DNA of 64,000 bases, taken from NCBI GenBank assembly GCA_025353765.1, contig JANXOD010000020.1:62001-126000 (forward strand), written 5' to 3'. This DNA is from Sphingobacteriales bacterium. Its GTDB lineage: Bacteria; Bacteroidota; Bacteroidia; Sphingobacteriales; Sphingobacteriaceae. Of this stretch, positions 1 through 7,131 are shown piece by piece. How positions within the stretch are numbered: position 1 is the stretch's first letter; each line of letters opens with the position of its first letter. Under the pieces are notes generated by a model that worked only from the letters and a program-made list of their open reading frames with translations, searched no databases and was not told the origin of the DNA. The translations under genes were made by a program, and so were the position numbers.

Positions 1-774
1 GAAAACTGGGCTGCCCGAGAAAAATGGACAACTGATTATCTAAAAAAAATAGCAGGACATCTGGAAGTTCCATTGTATGATAATTCTAAATCAGATCCTT
101 CAAAACCAATTAACTCTGCAGCAGCACATATGTTATTTGGAGATTACCTTGATTTAATTAAATCTGAACCTACCGAACTTCGGATTTTTTTCTTTAATAT
201 TTTTAAACATGTACCAGAACTCCTTAAGGATATTGAATTACCTAAAGATCTGATGAGTGGTTTTCTGGAAAGCATGCCTGCCATGTTTTTTGGTGGTTCT
301 AATTCTGTCACTTTTTTGCATTATGATATAGATCTTCCGCATCTTTTTCATACCCACTTCGGGGGACGAAAACATGTGATTCTGTTTGAAAATAAGTGGA
401 AAAGACGTTTATATTGTATCCCAAATGCAACATATGCACTTGAGGATTATGATGTTTTAAATCCGGATACTAAACGTTTTCCTGCATTAGATGGGGTAGA
501 AGGGCAGCAGGTTTTTTTAGAACATGGCGATACTTTATTTATGCCAACGGGCTATTGGCATTGGATGAAATATCTTGGCGGATCTTTCTCTTTAAGCTTA
601 CGAGCTTGGGATGCATCTATCTTAAGAAAAGTAGAAAGTTTATATAATTTAACTACAAAAGGTGGCATTGACAGTATTCTAAAAATGATTTTAAAAGCTC
701 CTTATGCTAAATATAGAGAACGATTAGCAATTAAATGGGCAGAGAAAGCACTGGCAAATAATGAACCTAAATAA
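1..774 (+). CDS. Cupin-like/JmjC-fold Fe(II)-dependent oxygenase, 5' truncated by window edge
   Basis: The reading frame is open from base 1, so the gene starts outside the window and at least 257 residues are visible. A TTG at 73 is only an internal codon. An H-Y-D triplet at 319-327 sits in a hydrophobic strand after FGGSNSVTFL. About 75 residues later LEHGDTLFMPTGYWHWM carries the distal histidine of a double-stranded beta-helix. The HxD...H pattern with the PTGYWH motif is that of cupin_8/JmjC-like 2-oxoglutarate oxygenases, which hydroxylate protein or small-molecule substrates. The substrate cannot be read from the sequence. It converges on the ATP synthase operon across a 170-bp gap and looks unrelated to it. 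Family assignment is fairly sure, activity is inferred. Confidence 0.75.
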   Translation, partial: ENWAAREKWTTDYLKKIAGHLEVPLYDNSKSDPSKPINSAAAHMLFGDYLDLIKSEPTELRIFFFNIFKHVPELLKDIELPKDLMSGFLESMPAMFFGGSNSVTFLHYDIDLPHLFHTHFGGRKHVILFENKWKRRLYCIPNATYALEDYDVLNPDTKRFPALDGVEGQQVFLEHGDTLFMPTGYWHWMKYLGGSFSLSLRAWDASILRKVESLYNLTTKGGIDSILKMILKAPYAKYRERLAIKWAEKALANNEPK

Positions 775-944
775 AAGGCTTAATTGAACCTACCTCTTAC
801 TCTTTTCTCTACTCCTTCACCAGTTTCATTATCTTAATGCTTCCTTTTTTACAAATGAAATGGCTTAAAGAGGAAGCCCAAATTCAAAATAGATTCGAGC
901 TTATTTAATATTTTATCTTCTTAAGAGGAAGGCAGAAGAAGTTT

Positions 945-1826
945 CTATCCTTTAGATAATGCCGCAGCACCACTCACAATCTCTGTTAATTCTGTAGTAA
1001 TAGCAGCTTGGCGAGCCTGGTTGTACGAAAGTTTTAAAGCTTTTAATAAATCACCGGCATTTTCGGTGGCTTTATCCATGGCAGTCATACGTGCACCATG
1101 CTCAGAAGCATGTGAATCTAATATGGCTTTGTACACTTGGGTTTTAATTGATTTTGGAAGCAATTGTTCTACTATTTCTTCCTGCGAAGGCTCTAAAATA
1201 TAATCTACTTGTGTGGCAGAATCAGAACCATTTTCAGAGCGTGGCACAGGCAATAATTGTTCTGTAGTTAAAATTTGGACAGCTGCATTTTTAAATTGGT
1301 TGTATACCAGTTCAACTTTGTCGTAATCACCATCAGCAAAAGCTTTCATGATGGCTTCGGTAATTTTTGATGCATTTTCAAAGGTCAGCTCACTATATAA
1401 TTCGTTATTATTCCCAATAACATTGTATTTACGTCTCTCATAAAAATCCTGAACCTTTTTACCAATAGCAACTATGTGAACATGCCCTTGACGATATTGC
1501 TCAGCATACTTTTCTGAGATCAAATTATTTGTTTTTTTGATCACGTTCATATTAAATGCACCTGCAAGTCCGCGATTTGAGGAAACAGCAATAATCAAAA
1601 CTCTAACCGGTTCACGCTCTTGTATAAAAGGAGAATTTGACTCTTCTAAACTGGCTGAAAGATTAGCCAATATTTCCTTCATCTTATTAGCATAAGGCCG
1701 CAATTGAACAATTGCGTTGGTAGCACGCTTCAACTTAGCTGCCGAAACCATCTTCATAGCCTTGGTGATCTGCTGAGTTGAACTAACAGACGCTATACGG
1801 TTTCTTACTTCTTTTAAATTAGCCAT
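945..1826 (-). CDS. atpG: ATP synthase F1 subunit gamma
   Basis: The gamma subunit is the rotating shaft of F1, joining the c-ring to the alpha/beta hexamer on the cytoplasmic face of the inner membrane. The 293-residue product has the conserved N-terminal helix (MANLKEVRNRIASV, TKAMKMVSAAKL) and the C-terminal helix with YNQARQAAITTELTEIV, the two coiled-coil strands of the shaft. An upstream in-frame TTG at 1841 exists, but the ATG at 1826 gives the canonical MANLKE start and is preferred. It is the last gene of the operon. Its start lies just beyond a strong intercistronic hairpin (1848-1879), which could control how much gamma is made relative to alpha. Confidence 0.97.
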   Translation of the reverse strand: MANLKEVRNRIASVSSTQQITKAMKMVSAAKLKRATNAIVQLRPYANKMKEILANLSASLEESNSPFIQEREPVRVLIIAVSSNRGLAGAFNMNVIKKTNNLISEKYAEQYRQGHVHIVAIGKKVQDFYERRKYNVIGNNNELYSELTFENASKITEAIMKAFADGDYDKVELVYNQFKNAAVQILTTEQLLPVPRSENGSDSATQVDYILEPSQEEIVEQLLPKSIKTQVYKAILDSHASEHGARMTAMDKATENAGDLLKALKLSYNQARQAAITTELTEIVSGAAALSKG

Positions 1827-1834
1827 TCTTTTGA

Positions 1835-1879
1835 GTATCAAGTATCACAAGTATCAAGAGCAATTAATCTTGATACTTG
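1835..1879 (-). promoter_or_regulatory. Intercistronic hairpin with competing repeat, atpA-atpG gap
   Basis: CAAGTATCAAG at 1848-1858 and CTTGATACTTG at 1869-1879 form a perfect 11-bp inverted repeat with a 10-nt loop. A second copy of GTATCAAG at 1835-1842 can pair with the same CTTGATAC, so two mutually exclusive stems are possible. The second stem lies nine bases from the atpG ATG. No U-tract follows, so this looks more like a translation or mRNA-stability element than a terminator. Its function is inferred. Confidence 0.5.
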
Positions 1880-1894
1880 GTACTTGTTTCCTAT

Positions 1895-3469
1895 TTAATA
1901 CTTTCCTGCCAATTCCTTAGCTACGGTTTCCATTGCATTAGTGATCGTATCATCCAATTTACCGGCTTTTAAACCTTGTAAAACTTCTGGATGACGCTGC
2001 TCTAATTGCTGAATATACTCTGCTTCAAAATCTTTTACTTTATTAACCGGAACATTACGCAATAAACCTTTTGTTCCGATGTAGATCATAGCAACCTGCT
2101 TTTCTACCGGAACCGGAGAGAATTGGCCTTGCTTAAGGATTTCTACGTTACGTGCTCCTTTATCCAACACAGATTTTGTAGCGGCATCCAAATCAGATCC
2201 GAATTTAGAGAAAGCCTCTAATTCACGGTATTGTGCCTGATCCAATTTTAATGTACCGGCTACTTTCTTCATTGATTTAATTTGAGCGTTCCCTCCAACA
2301 CGAGATACCGAAATACCTACGTTAATAGCCGGACGGACACCTGCATTAAATAAGTTAGATTCTAAGAAGATCTGACCGTCTGTAATCGAAATTACGTTAG
2401 TTGGGATATATGCTGATACGTCACCTGCTTGGGTTTCAATAATCGGCAAAGCTGTTAATGAACCTCCACCTTTTACAATAGAGCGAATAGATTCCGGCAG
2501 ATCATTCATCGCCTGAGCGATTGAATCATTAGAATTGATCTTAGCCGCACGCTCTAACAAACGACTATGCAGATAAAATACATCACCCGGATAAGCCTCA
2601 CGGCCTGGTGGACGACGCAATAACAAAGACACTTCGCGATAAGCAACTGCTTGTTTCGATAAATCATCATAAATGATCAATGCCGGTCTTCCAGTATCAC
2701 GGAAAAATTCACCAATTGCAGCGCCTGCAAATGGAGCATAAAACTGCATTGGAGCCGGATCTGCCGCCGAGGCTGCAACAATAACGGTGTAAGGCATAGC
2801 GCCTCTTTCTTCCAATGTTTTTACGATTTGCGCTACGGTAGAATTTTTCTGACCAATAGCTACATATATACAAAACACGGGCTGCCCTGCTTCGTAAAAT
2901 TCTTTTTGATTGATGATAGTATCAATACAAACTGCGGTTTTACCTGTTTGACGATCGCCAATAACCAATTCACGCTGACCACGCCCAATTGGGATCATCG
3001 CATCAATTGCTTTAATACCTGTTTGTAAGGGTTCGGTTACCGGCTGACGGTAAATTACACCCGGAGCTTTACGCTCTAAAGGCATTTCATACGTTTCGCC
3101 AATAATCGGGCCTTTGCCATCAATAGGCTGACCTAATGTATTAACCACACGACCCAACATACCGTCACCTACTTTAATGGAAGCAATTTTGCTGGTACGT
3201 TTTACGGTATCACCTTCTTTAATCTCATCAAAAGCACCTAACAATACCACGCCTACGTTATCTTCTTCCAGGTTTAATACAATACCCTGTAATCCGTTAT
3301 CAAACTCAACCAACTCTCCTGATTGAACTTTTGTTAAACCGTAAACACGGGCAATACCATCACCCACTTGTAATACAGTACCAACTTCTTCTAATTCGGC
3401 TTCAGATTTAAAGCCCGACAATTGTTGTCTTAAAATCGCTGAAACTTCATCTGGTCTTACTTCTACCAT
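1895..3469 (-). CDS. atpA: ATP synthase F1 subunit alpha
   Basis: Alpha forms the catalytic hexamer with beta and binds non-exchangeable nucleotide. The 524-residue length is normal for the family. The N-terminal beta-barrel ([17 protein letters not shown], about 29-45) is followed by Walker A GDRQTGKT at 171-178, a conserved [14 protein letters not shown] stretch and the [10 protein letters not shown] segment that contributes the arginine finger to the beta site. The C-terminal helical domain ends in AKELAGKY. No beta (atpD) or epsilon (atpC) gene follows, the usual Bacteroidota arrangement in which atpDC lies elsewhere. The gap to atpH upstream is 164 bp and contains a repeat element. Confidence 0.98.
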   Translation of the reverse strand: MVEVRPDEVSAILRQQLSGFKSEAELEEVGTVLQVGDGIARVYGLTKVQSGELVEFDNGLQGIVLNLEEDNVGVVLLGAFDEIKEGDTVKRTSKIASIKVGDGMLGRVVNTLGQPIDGKGPIIGETYEMPLERKAPGVIYRQPVTEPLQTGIKAIDAMIPIGRGQRELVIGDRQTGKTAVCIDTIINQKEFYEAGQPVFCIYVAIGQKNSTVAQIVKTLEERGAMPYTVIVAASAADPAPMQFYAPFAGAAIGEFFRDTGRPALIIYDDLSKQAVAYREVSLLLRRPPGREAYPGDVFYLHSRLLERAAKINSNDSIAQAMNDLPESIRSIVKGGGSLTALPIIETQAGDVSAYIPTNVISITDGQIFLESNLFNAGVRPAINVGISVSRVGGNAQIKSMKKVAGTLKLDQAQYRELEAFSKFGSDLDAATKSVLDKGARNVEILKQGQFSPVPVEKQVAMIYIGTKGLLRNVPVNKVKDFEAEYIQQLEQRHPEVLQGLKAGKLDDTITNAMETVAKELAGKY

Positions 3470-3534
3470 AGTTTTTATTTATGAGTATTCTATTGAAAAT
3501 CTTTTGTTATTCGTTCTTTTGTTTGTTCTGCCCC

Positions 3535-3590
3535 GCTTTCCACTTCAAGTCCTCGTTTTAGCTCCGGGCTTTTCGCTACAATCGGGTTTA
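3535..3590. repeat. GC-richer imperfect direct repeat in atpH-atpA gap, possible dispersed intergenic element
   Basis: In a 164-bp gap that is otherwise AT-rich, GCTTTCCACTTCAA (3535-3548) and GCTTTTCGCTACAA (3568-3581) are imperfect direct repeats matching at 11 of 14 positions. They are flanked by CCCC and CGGG blocks. The arrangement resembles short intergenic elements I associate with Sphingobacteriales chromosomes, but that link is from memory and no second copy is visible in this window. A TGTACA pair with a 10-base spacer lies between it and the atpH stop. Confidence 0.4.
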
Positions 3591-3633
3591 CTGTTTATGA
3601 CCTGTACATTAAACTAATTGTACAAATTCCTTA

Positions 3634-4182
3634 TCAGGCAACCACTTTTTGTTCAAACTCTTTTTTCAGTTTATGCAACTGGCTTGATATGCTTGCATCA
3701 AATTGTTTATCGCCTACTTTTAATATAAAACCGCCTATCAAATTTGAGTCTACTTTTGCGGTTAAAATAACTTCACCTTTTGTGGCCTGTTTTACTACGT
3801 CTTCAATTTGCTTTTTATTTTCTTCACTTAAAGCAACAGCCGAAGTTACCGTAGCTTTCACTATATTTTTGCGGATATTATATTCGTTTATAAATTCTTT
3901 AGCTGTAGCGTATAGTATCTCTGAACGACCTTTTCTAACTACGATCTTAAAAAAAGATAGTATCATTATATTCAACTTATCGCCAAATATTCCATCCAGA
4001 ATATGTGCTTTTTTATCCGGCCCGATAATTGGATTTTTTAAAACTGCTTTTAAAGTGGGATTTGCACGACAAGTTGCTATGAAAAGTTCAATATCTTTTC
4101 TAACCGGTTCTAAAGAGTTTTGCTCCTGAGCCAGATCAATTAAAGACTTTGCGTATCGTGATGCTACTTGTATTTCAGACAT
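3634..4182 (-). CDS. atpH: ATP synthase F1 subunit delta (OSCP)
   Basis: Delta links the peripheral b stalk to the top of the alpha3beta3 hexamer. The 182-residue product begins MSEIQVASRYAKSLIDLA, the typical N-terminal helical motif, and ends with the conserved GGFILKVGDKQFDASI region followed by a SQLHKLKKEF helix. Size and both ends agree with the family. It lies between atpF (60-bp gap) and atpA, the standard F-H-A order. The ATG at 4182 is the natural start. Confidence 0.96.
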   Translation of the reverse strand: MSEIQVASRYAKSLIDLAQEQNSLEPVRKDIELFIATCRANPTLKAVLKNPIIGPDKKAHILDGIFGDKLNIMILSFFKIVVRKGRSEILYATAKEFINEYNIRKNIVKATVTSAVALSEENKKQIEDVVKQATKGEVILTAKVDSNLIGGFILKVGDKQFDASISSQLHKLKKEFEQKVVA

Positions 4183-4242
4183 ATTTTCAATTTGTCGATT
4201 TTATTGATTAGCCTATTTGTTAATGGTTGGCTAATCAGCAAA

Positions 4243-4755
4243 CTAATTTAGTTTTACTTCCTTTAATAGATCGTTAACCAAGGTTTGTTGTTTGGTTTGA
4301 TCTTCAAACTGTTTGCGTAATACTTTTTCTGCAATTTGAAGAGATAAAGTCGCAACCTGATCTTTCACTTCTGCCAGTGCAGCAATTTTCTGATTGTTAA
4401 TTTCTATGCGTGCTTTTTCAATCATCTTTGCACCTTCTGTTTGTGCAGACGTTTTTGCATCATTCACAATTTGATCTTTCAGTTCTTTAGCCTGTTTTAG
4501 TATCTCATCACGTTCAATACGAGCTTGTTTTAATAATTGTTCATTTTCACTGGTGAGTTTAGCCATTTCTTCTTTGGCCATTTCTGCTTTAGATAAAGCA
4601 TCTTCAATAGAGCGCTCGCGTTCATCCAATGCTTTCACAATGGGTTTCCATGCGAATTTGCTTAATAGAAAAAACAGAAGTAAAAAAGCAACCGTCGACC
4701 AAATGAACAATCCCGGATCAGGACTAACCAGAGGATTTAATGCCAATATTGTCAT
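4243..4755 (-). CDS. atpF: ATP synthase Fo subunit b
   Basis: Subunit b forms the peripheral stalk. The 170-residue protein has one N-terminal transmembrane helix (about 14-34, LFIWSTVAFLLLFFLL), the family motif KFAWKPIVKALDERE, and then a long charged alpha-helix with heptad character through residue 165. It is a single ordinary b subunit, with no b' partner in the operon. Translation starts at ATG 4755, downstream of the hairpin and U-tract that follow atpE. Expression of this gene and everything after it may therefore depend on readthrough. Confidence 0.97.
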   Translation of the reverse strand: MTILALNPLVSPDPGLFIWSTVAFLLLFFLLSKFAWKPIVKALDERERSIEDALSKAEMAKEEMAKLTSENEQLLKQARIERDEILKQAKELKDQIVNDAKTSAQTEGAKMIEKARIEINNQKIAALAEVKDQVATLSLQIAEKVLRKQFEDQTKQQTLVNDLLKEVKLN

Positions 4756-4787
4756 TTATATAAAAATTTTATGATTCAATTCGATTG

Positions 4788-4828
4788 AAAATAAAAAGAA
4801 GACTGTTGCCAATCGCAACAGTCATTCT
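4788..4828 (-). terminator. Intrinsic terminator-like hairpin between atpE and atpF
   Basis: GACTGTTGC (4801-4809) and GCAACAGTC (4815-4823) form a perfect 9-bp stem with a 5-nt loop, extended by AGAA/TTCT across one bulged base. On the transcribed strand the stem begins eight bases after the atpE stop and is followed by UUCUUUUUAUUUUC. That is the form of a Rho-independent terminator, inside the operon. Partial termination or 3'-end protection would raise the c-subunit message over downstream genes, matching the c-ring's excess stoichiometry. The structure is seen, the role inferred. Confidence 0.65.
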
Positions 4829-4831
4829 TTA

Positions 4832-5059
<228 letters not shown>

Positions 5060-5090
5060 TTATATATTAAACAAAAAAAATAAATTCATA

Positions 5091-6245
5091 TTAATGTTCG
5101 GCATGCTCCTGTACGGCCATACCTATAAACAAGGCAGACAGAATAGTAAAAATAAATGCCTGTATAAATCCTACCACCAGTTCGATCACACTAATGAAAA
5201 TCACAAACGGAACGGCAATACCTGCAACCATTACTGATTTCAAAATGAAAATCAAAGAGATCAAACTTAAGATCAGAATATGGCCTGCAGTAATATTTGC
5301 AAACAACCGGATCATTAAAGCTATAGGTTTTGTAAATAATCCAATGATCTCAACCGGAATCATTAACGGATATAACCACCAAGGCACATGAGGCGTAAAT
5401 ACATGTCCCCAATAATTTTTGTTCCCATTTATGGTGGTTAAAATAAATGTACACAATGCCAGCATCATGGTTACTGCAATATTACCTGTCAGGTTTGCTC
5501 CTCCCGGGAAGAATGGGATTAATCCCATCAGGTTATTTAACCAAACAAAAAAGAATACTGTTAATAAATAAGGCATAAATGCAGCATAACGATAACCTAA
5601 TTGTGGTTTTGCAATATCATCACGTACAAATAATATAATAGGCTCCAAAATAGATTGTAATCCTTTAGGCGCTTTCCCTTCTCGTTTTTTGTAGGCCTTT
5701 GCAATGCTTGTAAATATGATAAGCAACAGAATTACAGAAATAAACAGGGAAACTACATTTTTAGTGATAGAAAGATCCAATGGTTTTGCATTGGTTGGAA
5801 CTGCATTTTCATCCAGTTCAACATAAGCACCTTCGGCATTTTTTACCGCATTGGGATAGTAATATTTGCCATGATAATTAATCAATTGCTGACCTTTTTC
5901 TTCAAAAATCTCTGTTCCATGATCGTTATGATCATGTTTATTTGATAAGAAAGTAACAAACCCATTATTAGTCCATAAAATAACAGGTAATGGAACCGCT
6001 ACCTTATTTTCGCCCTCACCCCAAAAATGCCATTCGTGTGAATCGGCAATATGGTGTAAAATAGTTTGTGAAATATCTTCTTCTTTTTCTTCATGCGGAG
6101 CATTGATTTCCGACTTGGTAACATGCGGTTCTTCTGCTTTTTTGGTCTCTTGCGCTTGTGCAGAGAAGATCATGGCAGTAATAAAAACAGCAGAAAAAAC
6201 TATATTTAGTATTTTTTTTGAATTGAAAATATGGCTTAAATCCAT
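5091..6245 (-). CDS. atpB: ATP synthase Fo subunit a, with Bacteroidota N-terminal extension
   Basis: Subunit a provides the two half-channels for protons. At 384 residues it is much longer than the roughly 270 of Escherichia coli. Residues 1-31 are a signal-like segment ending in FSAQAQE, followed by about 130 charged, histidine-rich residues that should lie outside the cytoplasm. The conserved core starts near 160. The essential arginine is R313 in PIALMIRLFANITAGH, and the C-terminal pair of helices ends FIGMAVQEHAEH. The extension is characteristic of Bacteroidota homologues. It precedes atpE by 46 bp. Confidence 0.97.
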   Translation of the reverse strand: MDLSHIFNSKKILNIVFSAVFITAMIFSAQAQETKKAEEPHVTKSEINAPHEEKEEDISQTILHHIADSHEWHFWGEGENKVAVPLPVILWTNNGFVTFLSNKHDHNDHGTEIFEEKGQQLINYHGKYYYPNAVKNAEGAYVELDENAVPTNAKPLDLSITKNVVSLFISVILLLIIFTSIAKAYKKREGKAPKGLQSILEPIILFVRDDIAKPQLGYRYAAFMPYLLTVFFFVWLNNLMGLIPFFPGGANLTGNIAVTMMLALCTFILTTINGNKNYWGHVFTPHVPWWLYPLMIPVEIIGLFTKPIALMIRLFANITAGHILILSLISLIFILKSVMVAGIAVPFVIFISVIELVVGFIQAFIFTILSALFIGMAVQEHAEH

Positions 6246-6259
6246 TTATTACAAGGAAT

Positions 6260-6649
6260 TTACTTTAAAATTTGGTTGCGCAAGTTACATAACAAACAAT
6301 AAAGTTCAAACACTGTATGAAAGAAATATAGATAAAAAAAGTTAAGCAAAAATTTAGACGGATCAACAGTGTGATTGCTTAGATAAATGAATGCCATTAC
6401 CATACAGGTAAGCAACTTTATGGTCACACTTCCTAATAAAACCTGGCCGGATGCTTTGTTGCTAATACCCATTCTCCAATAGGCAATAAGATAAATAAAC
6501 AAGGTTAAAGTGCTGAAAATTCCAAAAAGGGCCCCAAAATCAGGAATCAAAAACCATTTATCAGGATAATATACTTCAGCAATCCCGGGAGGTAAAGCTA
6601 AGAGCAAATTAAAAATAAGAAAGAGAACAATAAAGCGTGTAAGTTTCAA
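6260..6649 (-). CDS. AtpI-like small membrane protein of the ATP synthase operon
   Basis: The 129-residue protein has about four hydrophobic segments (about 5-24, 38-58, 68-88 and 100-122) with little else conserved. Its position directly before atpB and overlap with atpZ fit the subunit-I-like assembly helper of Bacteroidota ATP synthase operons, but sequence similarity to AtpI is weak by eye. The start must be TTG at 6649. An in-frame stop lies two codons upstream, and a later start would remove the first helix. The TTG overlaps the TGA of atpZ as TTGA, suggesting translational coupling. Function is assigned by context. Confidence 0.7.
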   Translation of the reverse strand: MKLTRFIVLFLIFNLLLALPPGIAEVYYPDKWFLIPDFGALFGIFSTLTLFIYLIAYWRMGISNKASGQVLLGSVTIKLLTCMVMAFIYLSNHTVDPSKFLLNFFYLYFFHTVFELYCLLCNLRNQILK

Positions 6650-6885
6650 GGTTTAAGTTGCCTGATAGTTTGATAAATAGATAAGCAAACGCCTAAAACA
6701 CAAGTCAAAGCTGTTACCCATTGTACTTCGTGATGATAGTATTGATCAATTTTGAACCCTATAAATGCAGAAATCCCAATAATAGCCATCATTTGAAATG
6801 CCACTCCGGTATATTTGGCATAACTGGTTAATGCTTTTTTTTCATCATTAACTTCATCTTCATTATCTGGTTTATCTGGTTCCAT
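6646..6885 (-). CDS. atpZ: AtpZ/AtpI family Fo accessory protein
   Basis: This is the first gene of the ATP synthase operon. The 79-residue product has an acidic cytoplasmic N-terminus (1-20) and two transmembrane helices (about 27-45 and 56-74). It contains the family pattern YTGVAFQMMAIIGISAFIGFK followed by a D-Q-Y loop. AtpZ/AtpI proteins assist c-ring assembly and have been linked to Mg2+/Ca2+ transport in other bacteria. It overlaps the following AtpI-like gene by four bases. A TAnnTTTG box lies 30 bases upstream of the ATG. Confidence 0.85.
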   Translation of the reverse strand: MEPDKPDNEDEVNDEKKALTSYAKYTGVAFQMMAIIGISAFIGFKIDQYYHHEVQWVTALTCVLGVCLSIYQTIRQLKP

Positions 6886-6914
6886 GAATTTAAAAGTCTG
6901 CTTTATAATAATTG

Positions 6915-6922
6915 CAAATTTA
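6915..6922 (-). promoter_or_regulatory. Predicted -7 box of the ATP synthase operon promoter
   Basis: On the minus strand the sequence is TAAATTTG, a perfect match to the Bacteroidota -7 consensus TAnnTTTG, 29 bases before the atpZ ATG. No clear TTG is visible at the expected -33 spacing, so the call rests on one box. The rest of 6886-7131, the divergent gap between atpZ and porW, is AT-rich and I recognise nothing else in it. Confidence 0.4.
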
Positions 6923-7131
6923 TTAAATTATAACAGGGTAATGATTTTGTTAAAAAAAATTCTAATATAAGTAAGGCTGTTATCTCTGGTCCCTTCGGAG
7001 AGAATAAATAATAGCATTTATCAATTTAAAGTTGTTTCGGGATGAAATCTTATCTTTACCCAATTTTTTATTGTTCTGTTTAAAATATTTTTAAGCAGAT
7101 GCTGTTATTGTAACAATCAAATCCTGTCAAT

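Noticed and set aside
3689-4129. 146-codon ORF antisense to atpH
   Set aside because: It lies wholly inside a canonical atpH gene, and its composition is explained by the opposite-strand codons.
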